A stretch of DNA of 9,686 nt from Ruminococcus sp. (GCA_017502425.1 JAFVVB010000014.1:1-9686); one strand, 5' to 3'; positions 1 to 6,823 are shown, numbered from the stretch's first letter. Program-made: numbers and translations. The notes: generated by a model not told the origin, from the letters alone.

Positions 1-660
1 CAAAAAGGCTGTGGCGAAGTAATCGCATTTTTCTCGGGACACACCCACACCGATAACTTCTGTGATACAGTAAATGTTGAAGAAAGCCTTTCTTACGGAT
101 TCACCTACATCGGAGTAAACGGAAGCTACTCTTTTGCTAACTTTATTATAGACAGAGAAAACAAAACCATAAACGCTGTAAAGCACGGCGAAAGCGTTCC
201 TGAAAAAACACAGGGTACACTCGCGGGCACTCCTGATATCGGCAGTATAGAAAGCGGAGAATGGGCAGTATACTACGGTAAAGAGTTACCAAACGGTAAA
301 AACCTCTTTAGCGGTGCATCAGATATCTGGGGCTCACAGTACAGCATCGCAGGTAAACTCGACACCACAACCCTCGAGTTAATAAGCCCTGCTAAAGCTT
401 CATCTGAAAACAATAAGCTAAGCAAAGCCACCTTCCTTAAACCGCTAACAAACTATACTATCCCTGATGATTTTGTCGGTAGCTGTATGCTCTACTCAAA
501 AAGCGGTAGTGCTATTCAGAAAGGTAATATCATAGACCACGGCGACTATAAAACCTTCCAGACCACCGACTACTCAGTCTACGTAGTATTCAACATAAAT
601 ACTGATGAGTATGAAAACTACGATGAGTTCTTTATCAAGGAAACGTTTTACAGTAACTGA
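1..660 (+). CDS. Calcineurin-like metallophosphoesterase, C-terminal part (5' end outside window)
   Basis: The reading frame is open from base 1 to the TGA at 658-660 and encodes 219 residues with no start in view, so the gene is cut by the window edge. Near the start is FFSGHTHTDNF (about residues 10-20), the GHxH metal-binding motif that closes the catalytic core of calcineurin-like metallophosphoesterases, where both histidines bind the dinuclear metal centre. The upstream D-x-H, GD and GNH motifs must lie outside the window. After the core, about 150 residues rich in Ser, Thr, Tyr and Asn form a C-terminal extension I do not recognise; it looks like an extracellular domain. The substrate cannot be told. 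The gene is convergent with the symporter gene and shares a terminator with it. The family call is fairly firm; secretion is inferred from composition only. Confidence 0.8.
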   Translation, partial: QKGCGEVIAFFSGHTHTDNFCDTVNVEESLSYGFTYIGVNGSYSFANFIIDRENKTINAVKHGESVPEKTQGTLAGTPDIGSIESGEWAVYYGKELPNGKNLFSGASDIWGSQYSIAGKLDTTTLELISPAKASSENNKLSKATFLKPLTNYTIPDDFVGSCMLYSKSGSAIQKGNIIDHGDYKTFQTTDYSVYVVFNINTDEYENYDEFFIKETFYSN

Positions 661-682
661 TAAAAAACAACTCTTAATAAAG

Positions 683-720
683 AAAGCACCTGCTGACATA
701 AATCAGCAGGTGCTTTTGTT
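683..720. terminator. Bidirectional intrinsic terminator between convergent genes
   Basis: A perfect 14-bp inverted repeat (683-696 with 703-716) encloses the loop CATAAA. On the + strand it is followed by TGTTTTG, and stem bases 714-717 add to the T tract. On the - strand the stem is followed by CTTTATTAAG. It lies 22 bases after the metallophosphoesterase stop and 33 bases after the symporter stop, so it can serve both genes. Confidence 0.88.
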
Positions 721-753
721 TTGACTTAATTTAAAGGCTCGAACACTCGGCGC

Positions 754-2310
754 TTAATCTTCGTATTTCATTACCTCTTGCTCTACATCAGCAAAAGCTG
801 TGAGCATAGGTTTTACGTCCTTACCTTTTAACTTTCTGTCAACGTAGTTCTTAGTGATTTTTACTACCAGACCACTCAGTGATACTACACCGATAAGGTT
901 AGGAATCATCATAAGTCCGTTGAAAGTATCGGAAATATCCCACGCAATCGAAGATGTCATCATAGCGCCTGACATAATCATAAGTACGAAAATAACCTTA
1001 TATACGATAGTTGCTTTAGTGCCGAATAAATACTCAAATGCTTTAGTACCGTAGTGTGACCAGCCAAGAACAGTAGTAAAAGCAAATAGGAAGATAGCAC
1101 ACGCAATAAACTTTGAACCGATATTCACATTACCGAATGTAAACACAGTATCAAACGCGGACGCAACTAAAGTCGCTTCCTGACCTGCACCTTCTACAAT
1201 AGTGCCTGTTGCTAAATCATACACACCCGATGTGAGAATTACGAGTGCTGTCATAGTGCACACAACCATAGTGTCTGCAAACACCTCGAATATACCCCAC
1301 ATACCCTGCTGTACAGGCTCTTTTACTTTAGAGTTTGAATGAACCATAACAGATGAGCCTAAACCTGCTTCGTTAGAGAAAACACCACGTTTGAAACCCT
1401 GAGTGATAACAACGCTGACAAGATAACCGAAGGTACCACCCGCAGCAGCAACCGGCTTAAACGCTGTTTTGAAGATTGACGCAAAAGCAGAGCCTACTGC
1501 ATCGTAATTAACACCGATGATAACCAGTGAGCCAATTACGAATAAAATAACCATAAATGGTACAATTTTCTCAGCTACCGCACCGATTCTCTTAACACCA
1601 CCGAGTACGATAAGTGCAGCCAGTACGAGAATAACAGCACCGATAACAACTGAGTAAAGTGATACGACGCTATCACCTTCACCATAGAGAACAATGCTGG
1701 ATAAAGCCTCGAATTTAAACGCTGACTGAACGTTAGCAACGATTTTATTAACCTGACCCATATTACCGATACCGAAAGACGCTAAAAGTGCAAATATAGA
1801 GAAAAGTGTAGCTAAAATCTTACCAATCCATTTGCATCCCTTTTTCTTACCTAAACCGTCACGCAGATAGTACATAGCACCACCCGACCATTCACCGTAA
1901 GAATTCTTACGACGATAGTAAATACCTAAAACGTTTTCCGAGAAGTTAGTCATCATGCCAAAAAACGCAGCTACCCACATCCAGAACACGGCACCCGCAC
2001 CGCCTGTTGCGATAGCAGACGCTACACCTGCTATATTACCTACACCGACAGTAGCAGCAAGCGCAGTACACATAGACTGGAACTGAGAAATAGACTTGTC
2101 TTTCTTTCCTGTGTGACCTGAAACGCTTTTTTTGAACACACTTCCGATAGTCTGTTTAAACCAGTGACCAATGTGTGACACCTGGAAGAATTTAGTGAGT
2201 ATTGTCATCAGTATGCCTGTACCCACTAAAAGCACTAAACCGAATGTACCCCACACAAATGAGTTAACCGCTGAGTTAACATCGGTAAGCGCAGACATAA
2301 AGTTATCCAT
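754..2310 (-). CDS. Sodium:alanine/glycine symporter, AGCS (AlsT) family
   Basis: A 518-residue cation-coupled importer of small neutral amino acids (alanine or glycine) in the cytoplasmic membrane; the family has a LeuT-type fold with about 11 helices. Family motifs visible: TVGVGNIAGVA at residues 87-97 (unwound first-helix region), GGAGAVFWMWVAAFFGM at 103-119, the hallmark GFKRGVFSNEAGLGSS at 305-320, and GWSHYG at 416-421. At 518 residues it is somewhat longer than the usual 450-490, with extra sequence around 200-220 and a charged tail after 490. The ATG at 2310-2308 is preceded by GAAAGGGG (2318-2325) at 7 bases. The leader carries a glycine riboswitch and an attenuator, which points to glycine as a substrate or signal. 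Family call firm; substrate preference inferred from the riboswitch. Confidence 0.95.
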   Translation of the reverse strand: MDNFMSALTDVNSAVNSFVWGTFGLVLLVGTGILMTILTKFFQVSHIGHWFKQTIGSVFKKSVSGHTGKKDKSISQFQSMCTALAATVGVGNIAGVASAIATGGAGAVFWMWVAAFFGMMTNFSENVLGIYYRRKNSYGEWSGGAMYYLRDGLGKKKGCKWIGKILATLFSIFALLASFGIGNMGQVNKIVANVQSAFKFEALSSIVLYGEGDSVVSLYSVVIGAVILVLAALIVLGGVKRIGAVAEKIVPFMVILFVIGSLVIIGVNYDAVGSAFASIFKTAFKPVAAAGGTFGYLVSVVITQGFKRGVFSNEAGLGSSVMVHSNSKVKEPVQQGMWGIFEVFADTMVVCTMTALVILTSGVYDLATGTIVEGAGQEATLVASAFDTVFTFGNVNIGSKFIACAIFLFAFTTVLGWSHYGTKAFEYLFGTKATIVYKVIFVLMIMSGAMMTSSIAWDISDTFNGLMMIPNLIGVVSLSGLVVKITKNYVDRKLKGKDVKPMLTAFADVEQEVMKYED

Positions 2311-2340
2311 ATATATACCCCTTTCAATTTATGACAACTA

Positions 2341-2374
2341 TATAAAAAAGAGTATTGCTCACGCAATACTCTTT
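2341..2374 (-). terminator. Leader attenuator hairpin upstream of the symporter
   Basis: A perfect 12-bp inverted repeat (2347-2358 with 2363-2374) with a TCAC/GTGA loop is followed on the - strand by a continuous T run (three stem T plus three more, then ATA). It lies between the riboswitch and the symporter ribosome binding site, about 37 bases before the start codon. A terminator before the gene it would silence fits the expression platform of a transcription-attenuating riboswitch. I could not identify a convincing antiterminator pairing by eye. Confidence 0.85.
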
Positions 2375-2410
2375 AAAAGACACTAATGCTCATTAATATA
2401 AATAAAGCAG

Positions 2411-2574
2411 AAAATCCGTCCTTTTGCCTGAGAGATTTAGCGTACGCCTTGCACCTTCGGCATTCTGCAAAAACAGCAGAACTTCTCCGGAAACTCCGTC
2501 CACCAACAGTCCTCAGCTTGCGCCACCTGAGAGTGTTACTCCGTCGGATAGGGAACCCCTAATTTCCTGTTGGT
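2411..2574 (-). promoter_or_regulatory. Glycine riboswitch, apparently two tandem aptamers
   Basis: Read on the - strand, the promoter-distal part contains GCCGAAGGTGCAA (core of the glycine aptamer, complement of 2449-2461), then ATCTCTCAGGCAAAAGGAC, matching the conserved glycine aptamer end. Between GGAGAA and the core is a hairpin, TTCTGC/GCAGAA (2463-2468 with 2476-2481), fitting the variable P3 stem. Immediately upstream is a second, more divergent copy closed by a perfect 8-bp P1 (2502-2509 with 2567-2574), containing CCGACGGAGTAAC and ACTCTCAGGTGG, which parallel the same core elements. Its CAGGTG..AGGAC end resembles the second aptamer of known tandem switches. Orientation, position and the downstream attenuator make it the control element of the symporter gene. 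Glycine switches on transporters may act as OFF switches, unlike those on gcv operons; direction is not visible here. Confidence 0.9.
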
Positions 2575-2611
2575 TTCATTCGGAATATTCAGTTATCATT
2601 ATATGTATCAT

Positions 2612-2640
2612 AATATATACCTAATACTTTAAAAAATCAA
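2612..2640 (-). promoter_or_regulatory. Candidate promoter for the riboswitch-symporter transcript
   Basis: On the - strand, TTGATT (2640-2635), a 17-base spacer and TATATT (2617-2612) form a sigma-A-like promoter about 38 bases before the first aptamer P1. A perfect TATAAT (2603-2598) lies just downstream with a poor -35 (TATTAG, 2626-2621), so it is an alternative -10. Either would place the whole riboswitch in the transcript. Confidence 0.55.
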
Positions 2641-2746
2641 GTGCTTACAATCCTTTATTTACACATATATTATCATTTTCCGACTTGAAATATGTGCTCA
2701 ACCCTCTGACCTTATGCACCTCATTTTTACTTGTTAACCCTCCCTG

Positions 2747-2775
2747 TTGCAAAATCTGGCAATATATGGTACAAT
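2747..2775 (+). promoter_or_regulatory. Promoter of the six-helix membrane protein gene
   Basis: TTGCAA (2747-2752), a 17-base spacer and TACAAT (2770-2775) make a good sigma-A-like promoter. Predicted transcription starts near 2782, leaving a leader of only about 20 bases that is mostly the ribosome binding site GAGGGGG (2786-2792). Confidence 0.7.
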
Positions 2776-2802
2776 ATGTCGTGCAGAGGGGGATAGTACG
2801 AT

Positions 2803-3552
2803 ATGGACTTAAACAATCTGTTTGATCTTTTTATGAAAAGATGTAAAACCGTCAGAGGTTTTATAGAAACAAAAACCGGTCGAAAACTGTTTTTTGTGTC
2901 ACTTGCGGTATTTGTACTTTTATTTTTTGCGCCACTGTTTCACGGCTCGGTGGGTGCAGCCCTGATTTCCTGTGTTGCAGCACCGTACACAGTACTTGTG
3001 TGGCGTAGATATGACTATCGTCACGCGGTAGTACCTGCGGTATTTTTCTGTATTCCGATGGTACTTTCTATGCTCATATACCACACGCTGTCTACCGCTG
3101 CGTGTTTGCTGTGTGCTATCGTAGGGGTGCTTGCAGTGGCTATATACCCTGCTTTTTCGTACATATGTAAAATCAAAGACGATATGTACGCATACCTTTT
3201 TGCAGGAGCAGTTTGTGTCGGTATAGTAATCATCGCGTCACTTCTGATACTTTTAGTATCTATTGCGTGGTGGATTTTCTGTCTGTTTTTATTCTTAGCT
3301 GTAATCGCTATGTTTTTCACGGTTGTACTCAGCAGTGCTGCGTACACAGCTACCGACGATAAACGTCAGCAACGAAAGAAAACCGTCAGCAAAGACGAAA
3401 GTGACGATATGAAATACGACCTAAACATTTTCGCCAAGGACATCGGTTTAAAAAACGAGCTCGACCCACAGGCTCAGAAAAAACTCGAGCACATCGCAAA
3501 TCACCGCAGACGACCAAAAAACGACAGACTCTTCTATGACGTAGATGAATAA
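2803..3552 (+). CDS. Six-helix integral membrane protein of unknown function
   Basis: A 249-residue protein I do not recognise. After a basic cytoplasmic-looking start (KRCKTVRGFIETKTGRK) there are about six hydrophobic segments: roughly residues 29-46, 49-66, 76-93, 97-117, 130-151 and 153-178. The remaining 70 residues are soluble, highly charged and mixed-sign, with a basic patch HRRRPKND near 234-241, probably a cytoplasmic tail. No catalytic or transport motif stands out. The ATG is preceded by GAGGGGG at 10 bases and has its own promoter. It is divergent from the riboswitch-symporter unit and convergent with the LRR gene, with which it shares the first copy of the 52-bp terminator repeat. 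The gene call is secure from length, ribosome binding site and membrane pattern; function is unknown. Confidence 0.85.
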   Translation: MDLNNLFDLFMKRCKTVRGFIETKTGRKLFFVSLAVFVLLFFAPLFHGSVGAALISCVAAPYTVLVWRRYDYRHAVVPAVFFCIPMVLSMLIYHTLSTAACLLCAIVGVLAVAIYPAFSYICKIKDDMYAYLFAGAVCVGIVIIASLLILLVSIAWWIFCLFLFLAVIAMFFTVVLSSAAYTATDDKRQQRKKTVSKDESDDMKYDLNIFAKDIGLKNELDPQAQKKLEHIANHRRRPKNDRLFYDVDE

Positions 3553-3603
3553 AAAATAAAGCACCCTGTTTCATTTCAAACAGGGTGCTGTTTTTATGTA
3601 TTA
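3552..3603 (+). repeat. 52-bp direct repeat, copy 1 (contains a terminator)
   Basis: Identical base for base to 5655-5706, in the same orientation and 2103 bases away. The match starts at the last stop-codon base of the membrane protein gene and ends in TATTA; the flanking bases differ on both sides (3551 A versus 5654 G, 3604 C versus 5707 A). With copy 2 it brackets the LRR-dockerin gene and its promoter. Confidence 0.95.
3560..3595. terminator. Bidirectional intrinsic terminator (repeat copy 1)
   Basis: A 12-bp perfect stem (3560-3571 with 3578-3589) with loop CATTTC is followed on the + strand by GTTTTTAT and on the - strand by TTATTTTTT. It sits between the convergent membrane protein and LRR genes and can end both transcripts. 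Confidence 0.9.
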
Positions 3604-3629
3604 CGCTCTGTATAAGCTATTGACACACA

Positions 3630-5582
3630 TCATCTAGGAATAGATGGAATAATATTAGCTTTAAACATCTGAATTTCAGTAGCATCCATTACGGAAACTT
3701 CGCCATCCTGATCAGCGTCTGCTGCTAAAAGTGCTTTTTCGCTGAGAGTTTTCACGTTAGCTTTATACATTTGGATTTCAGTAGAATCCAAGACTGAGAT
3801 TTCGCCATCAAGGTCAGCGTCACCGATTAAGATGTCGACAGGTGCTTTAGAATCAAATACAACCTTGGCAGCAATAATAGGTTCGTTATACTTGTCAATT
3901 GTAATGTCACTCCACTGAGCGTTGCTACCTGCGTAGCAAACAGTTTCTAACTTATTACAACCATTAAAAGCAGCTTCACCAATAGAGGTAATACTCTTTG
4001 GAATGTACACTTGTGTCATATTATCGCATGAATCGAAAACTGATCCATTAATACCTGTAAGATTATCATTAAGTATGACGCTGGTTAAACTCTTACAGTG
4101 AGTAAAAGCAGCTTTCCCGATATTTGTAACTGTATCAGGAACGGTAATCTCTTCAAGGCTCTCACATGAAGCAAACGCACGAACCTCGATAGTTTTCAGG
4201 TATGACGGCCACAATATTACTTTAAGTGACTTACATTCAGCGAAAGCTGATTCGCCGATAGTCTCTGTATTTTTTCCCAAACTAACCTCTATGAGGTTTT
4301 CGCAATCATAGAAAGCATACTCAGGCAATTCTTTCAATGATCCTGATACAGTGGCAGTAGCCAGAGCTCTACATCCTCTGAAAGCAGAATCACCGATAAA
4401 AGTCACGCTATCAGGAATATGAATAGATTCCAGACCTGTACAGATATAGAAAGCATATGGTCCGATAGATTTGATATTAGATGGAATATTTACTTTAGTC
4501 AGTCCTGAACAACCCCAGAAAGTATAGCCCTCGATAGTATCAAGCCCTTTACCAATCACAAGGTCGGTGATTCCAACACAACCATAAAATACTGAATGGT
4601 CAATTTTAGTCACGGAATCAGGTATATGAACACTACTCAGTTTACGACAGAACTGGAACGCGTATTCACCGATAGTCTCAAGTCCATCAGGCAGATTGAC
4701 TTCTCTTAACAATCTACACTCAGCAAAAGCTACATTTCCAATAGATTTCACACTTTTACCCAGCTTTACAGTTTCGAGTTTTTCGCAATACTTGAAAGCA
4801 CCTTCAGGTATTACTTCCACTAAGTCTGAAACTACTACACCTTTCAGATTCTTACAGTAAGCAAGAACGCTCTCGCCAATCGAAGTAACCCCATCAGGTA
4901 TAGTAATACTCTCTACTGTATCACATCCGTAAAAAGCAAAGCCACCGATGGTAGTAACCTTACTTGGAATATTAATTGCTTTGAGATTATCACATTCCCA
5001 GAATAAATATTTAGGAATACTTTCGATATTAGCACTGAGCTTCGCTTCAACAAGTTCAGTACAATTTTGAAAAGCCGACTGACCAATCTCGGTTACGCTG
5101 TCAGGAACGGTGATTGAAACAAGACTCTCACAGCCCTTGAAAGCGTACTTACCGATAGTTTTCAGTTTGCCATATAAAGTGATACTACTAAGCTTTTTAC
5201 ATTCATAAAAAGCGTGGTCACCGAGTACCTCAAGATTTCTTGACATCTTAACGCTCTCAAGTGCACTACAATCAGCAAACGCTTGCTCATTAATAAGTGT
5301 CACGCTGTCAGGAATGCTGATTGCTGTAATGCTTGCACAGTTATTAAATGCATAGCTATCAATAGCAACTACCTCATATCCATCCAAATACTGCGGAATA
5401 ACTATTTCACCGCTCACATTACCACTTACTTTATCGATAACAGCTTTATTATTGCTATTAAGTTCATATGTAAAATCACCACTCACATATTTAGTCACAG
5501 CAAAAGCTGAAACTGAACCCAGCGAAAGCATCGACAAAACAATCGATAAAATAAGTACGATTGAACAAATTCTTTTTCTCAT
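3630..5582 (-). CDS. Secreted LRR_5 (BspA-like) leucine-rich-repeat protein with C-terminal type I dockerin
   Basis: A 650-residue exported protein. Residues 1-28 form a signal peptide (basic MRKR, hydrophobic core, cleavage likely after SAFA). From about 70 to 560 there are 21 repeats of 23 residues, each with an AF..C..L core and often IPDSVT.IG, typical of the BspA/TpLRR (LRR_5) family. A bridge follows (QWSDITIDKYNEP), common after such repeats. The end (about 587-645) has two calcium-binding dockerin repeats, DADLDGEISVLD (588-599) and DADQDGEVSVMD (622-633), with Asp/Ser at the usual ligand positions and helices STEIQMYK and ATEIQMFK. Dockerins bind cohesins on scaffoldins, so the protein may be docked to a surface or cellulosome-like complex; that is inferred. 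The ATG follows GGAGGG at 5 bases. Its own promoter and the flanking 52-bp repeats make it a self-contained unit. Confidence 0.93.
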   Translation of the reverse strand: MRKRICSIVLILSIVLSMLSLGSVSAFAVTKYVSGDFTYELNSNNKAVIDKVSGNVSGEIVIPQYLDGYEVVAIDSYAFNNCASITAISIPDSVTLINEQAFADCSALESVKMSRNLEVLGDHAFYECKKLSSITLYGKLKTIGKYAFKGCESLVSITVPDSVTEIGQSAFQNCTELVEAKLSANIESIPKYLFWECDNLKAINIPSKVTTIGGFAFYGCDTVESITIPDGVTSIGESVLAYCKNLKGVVVSDLVEVIPEGAFKYCEKLETVKLGKSVKSIGNVAFAECRLLREVNLPDGLETIGEYAFQFCRKLSSVHIPDSVTKIDHSVFYGCVGITDLVIGKGLDTIEGYTFWGCSGLTKVNIPSNIKSIGPYAFYICTGLESIHIPDSVTFIGDSAFRGCRALATATVSGSLKELPEYAFYDCENLIEVSLGKNTETIGESAFAECKSLKVILWPSYLKTIEVRAFASCESLEEITVPDTVTNIGKAAFTHCKSLTSVILNDNLTGINGSVFDSCDNMTQVYIPKSITSIGEAAFNGCNKLETVCYAGSNAQWSDITIDKYNEPIIAAKVVFDSKAPVDILIGDADLDGEISVLDSTEIQMYKANVKTLSEKALLAADADQDGEVSVMDATEIQMFKANIIPSIPR

Positions 5583-5598
5583 ATTAACCCTCCTAAAA

Positions 5599-5616
5599 TT
5601 TGTACATTTTGTACAT
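5599..5616. promoter_or_regulatory. Candidate operator: tandem 9-bp repeat containing two TGTACA palindromes
   Basis: The 9-mer TTTGTACAT occurs twice with no gap (5599-5607 and 5608-5616). The core TGTACATTTTGTACA is also a near-perfect inverted repeat because TGTACA is its own complement. It covers the predicted transcription start of the LRR gene (about 5614) and the first bases of the leader, a usual place for a repressor site. No binding protein can be named. Confidence 0.45.
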
Positions 5617-5620
5617 ATTC

Positions 5621-5649
5621 ATCTTACTCCCATAAAACACAATAGTCAA
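5621..5649 (-). promoter_or_regulatory. Promoter of the LRR-dockerin gene
   Basis: On the - strand, TTGACT (5649-5644), a 17-base spacer and TAAGAT (5626-5621) form a good sigma-A-like promoter. Predicted start near 5614 gives a leader of about 30 bases including GGAGGG at 5588-5593. The promoter lies inside the repeat-bounded segment, so the gene carries its own expression signals. Confidence 0.65.
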
Positions 5650-5654
5650 TAGTG

Positions 5655-5706
5655 AAAAATAAAGCACCCTGTTTCATTTCAAACAGGGTGCTGTTTTTAT
5701 GTATTA
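5655..5706 (+). repeat. 52-bp direct repeat, copy 2 (contains a terminator)
   Basis: Identical to 3552-3603. This copy ends one base before the stop codon of the winged-helix regulator gene (5708-5710 on the - strand) and starts just upstream of the LRR gene -35 element. Confidence 0.95.
5658..5698 (-). terminator. Intrinsic terminator of the winged-helix regulator gene (repeat copy 2)
   Basis: The same 12-bp stem as in copy 1 (5663-5674 with 5681-5692). On the - strand it follows the regulator stop by 15 bases and is followed by TTATTTTT. It isolates the LRR gene from read-through by the upstream regulator gene. Confidence 0.88.
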
Positions 5707-5707
5707 A

Positions 5708-6799
5708 TCAATTGAGTAAACGCTTACACATCTGGAGGTATTTATCTACCTGCTCTTTATTGATATGGTAGTAACGTCGTCCACTCGTGTACTCGTAGTC
5801 AACTATGTCTGCGTCCATGAGTCGCTTGTTTAACATTCTCAGTTTCGCAGGGGTGAGATTTAACTCACGTGATAACTCAAGCAGATAGTACGGGCGCTTT
5901 GCATAGCTCATCAGTATTCTCATACAGTCCTTATCACCGATGATAGTAAGGAAGTTTTCTACCGAGTGTTGCTCAACTTTACTAACGCTGTATTCATCAC
6001 ACAAAAATCCGTTTAATAAAAACATCGAAGCATCGTCATATTCCTTACAGAAGTAGCTGACCATAAACATATAGCTTATACAAAGCTCAACTTTATCGTT
6101 GCTGTTAATAGCCTCGGCAATATCGTCAAATTTGAGTATCTGACAGAAATAATCGTAGTCAATCTCCATTAAGTTAGCGTAGCGTTTCTGCTGTTTCTTA
6201 GCCTGGTCAACTGCTTCGCTCTCAAACTTTTTGAACACCTCGTACATACTGCATATAACGTGTCTGATACGCATTTTAGTTTCCTGAGGATATCTGTAAA
6301 GACTTAGAATATTCTCCTTAACCTGAGTGTCAAGTCCCGGTATATTACTGATATATTCTTTCATTAGCTCTAAATCTTTAGTCGGCCAATCCTCGCAGTT
6401 AGACTGGGAGTGTTCATTAATAAAACATCCACCGATGAAGTTAAATAAAGCATCGATCTTAAAGCTGTCGTATTTCTTTAAAAATGCGTCGAAAGTATTG
6501 ATGTTCTGATAATCAAACAAAAACGCTTTAAGAACTCCCTGAAGAATATTAGAAAACGAGAATGCTTTGATTTCCGATTTCACAAACGGGCTGAGCTCCA
6601 TGTCAAACGCATTCATAACCTCGTTATACAAAGGCTGTTTAGAACACAGCTTCACGATTTTCGGGTCATTCTGATTCAGTCCGTAGTTATCGTCAATATA
6701 TCCGACATACGCACCACAGAATTCAAACAACGGTTTGCTGACGAATTTCAATCTTTTTTTAAGTTCAATATAGTCTACTCTATTTTTTAAACCTGCCAC
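5708..6799 (-). CDS. Transcriptional regulator with C-terminal ArsR-like winged helix (GTG start)
   Basis: A 363-residue protein whose last 80 residues look like a winged-helix DNA-binding domain: CMRILMSYAKRPYYLLELSREL (about 292-313) as the first helices, TPAKLRMLNKRLMDADIV (316-333) as the recognition helix, and YEYTSGRRYYHI (335-346) as the wing. This pattern is typical of ArsR-type regulators. The first 280 residues are mostly helical, rich in Phe, Tyr and Cys, without a recognised domain, and could sense a ligand or mediate dimerisation. The start is GTG at 6799-6797, supported by GAGGTGA (6804-6810) just upstream and the lack of a nearby in-frame ATG. It has a strong promoter of its own and is divergent from the acidic membrane protein gene, which it could regulate; that is inference. 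Domain call moderate to good; ligand unknown. Confidence 0.8.
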   Translation of the reverse strand: MAGLKNRVDYIELKKRLKFVSKPLFEFCGAYVGYIDDNYGLNQNDPKIVKLCSKQPLYNEVMNAFDMELSPFVKSEIKAFSFSNILQGVLKAFLFDYQNINTFDAFLKKYDSFKIDALFNFIGGCFINEHSQSNCEDWPTKDLELMKEYISNIPGLDTQVKENILSLYRYPQETKMRIRHVICSMYEVFKKFESEAVDQAKKQQKRYANLMEIDYDYFCQILKFDDIAEAINSNDKVELCISYMFMVSYFCKEYDDASMFLLNGFLCDEYSVSKVEQHSVENFLTIIGDKDCMRILMSYAKRPYYLLELSRELNLTPAKLRMLNKRLMDADIVDYEYTSGRRYYHINKEQVDKYLQMCKRLLN

Positions 6800-6823
6800 A
6801 TTCTCACCTCATTTCCCACTAAA

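Noticed and set aside
2386..2397. TAATGCTCATTA inverted repeat between riboswitch and attenuator
   Set aside because: Five-bp arms with a two-base gap in A+T-rich DNA are too weak to call a functional hairpin or operator.
2424..2624. A 66-codon + strand open frame across the riboswitch
   Set aside because: It is the complement of the conserved glycine aptamers, with no ribosome binding site and no protein-like features.
3021..3574. Two - strand open frames (108 and 62 codons) opposite the six-helix membrane protein
   Set aside because: They lie antisense to a well-supported gene, lack ribosome binding sites, and have shadow-like composition.
3552..5706. A transposon or insertion sequence bounded by the 52-bp repeats
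   Set aside because: The repeats are direct and terminator-shaped, and no transposase or integrase gene lies between them; only a cassette or duplication reading is supported.
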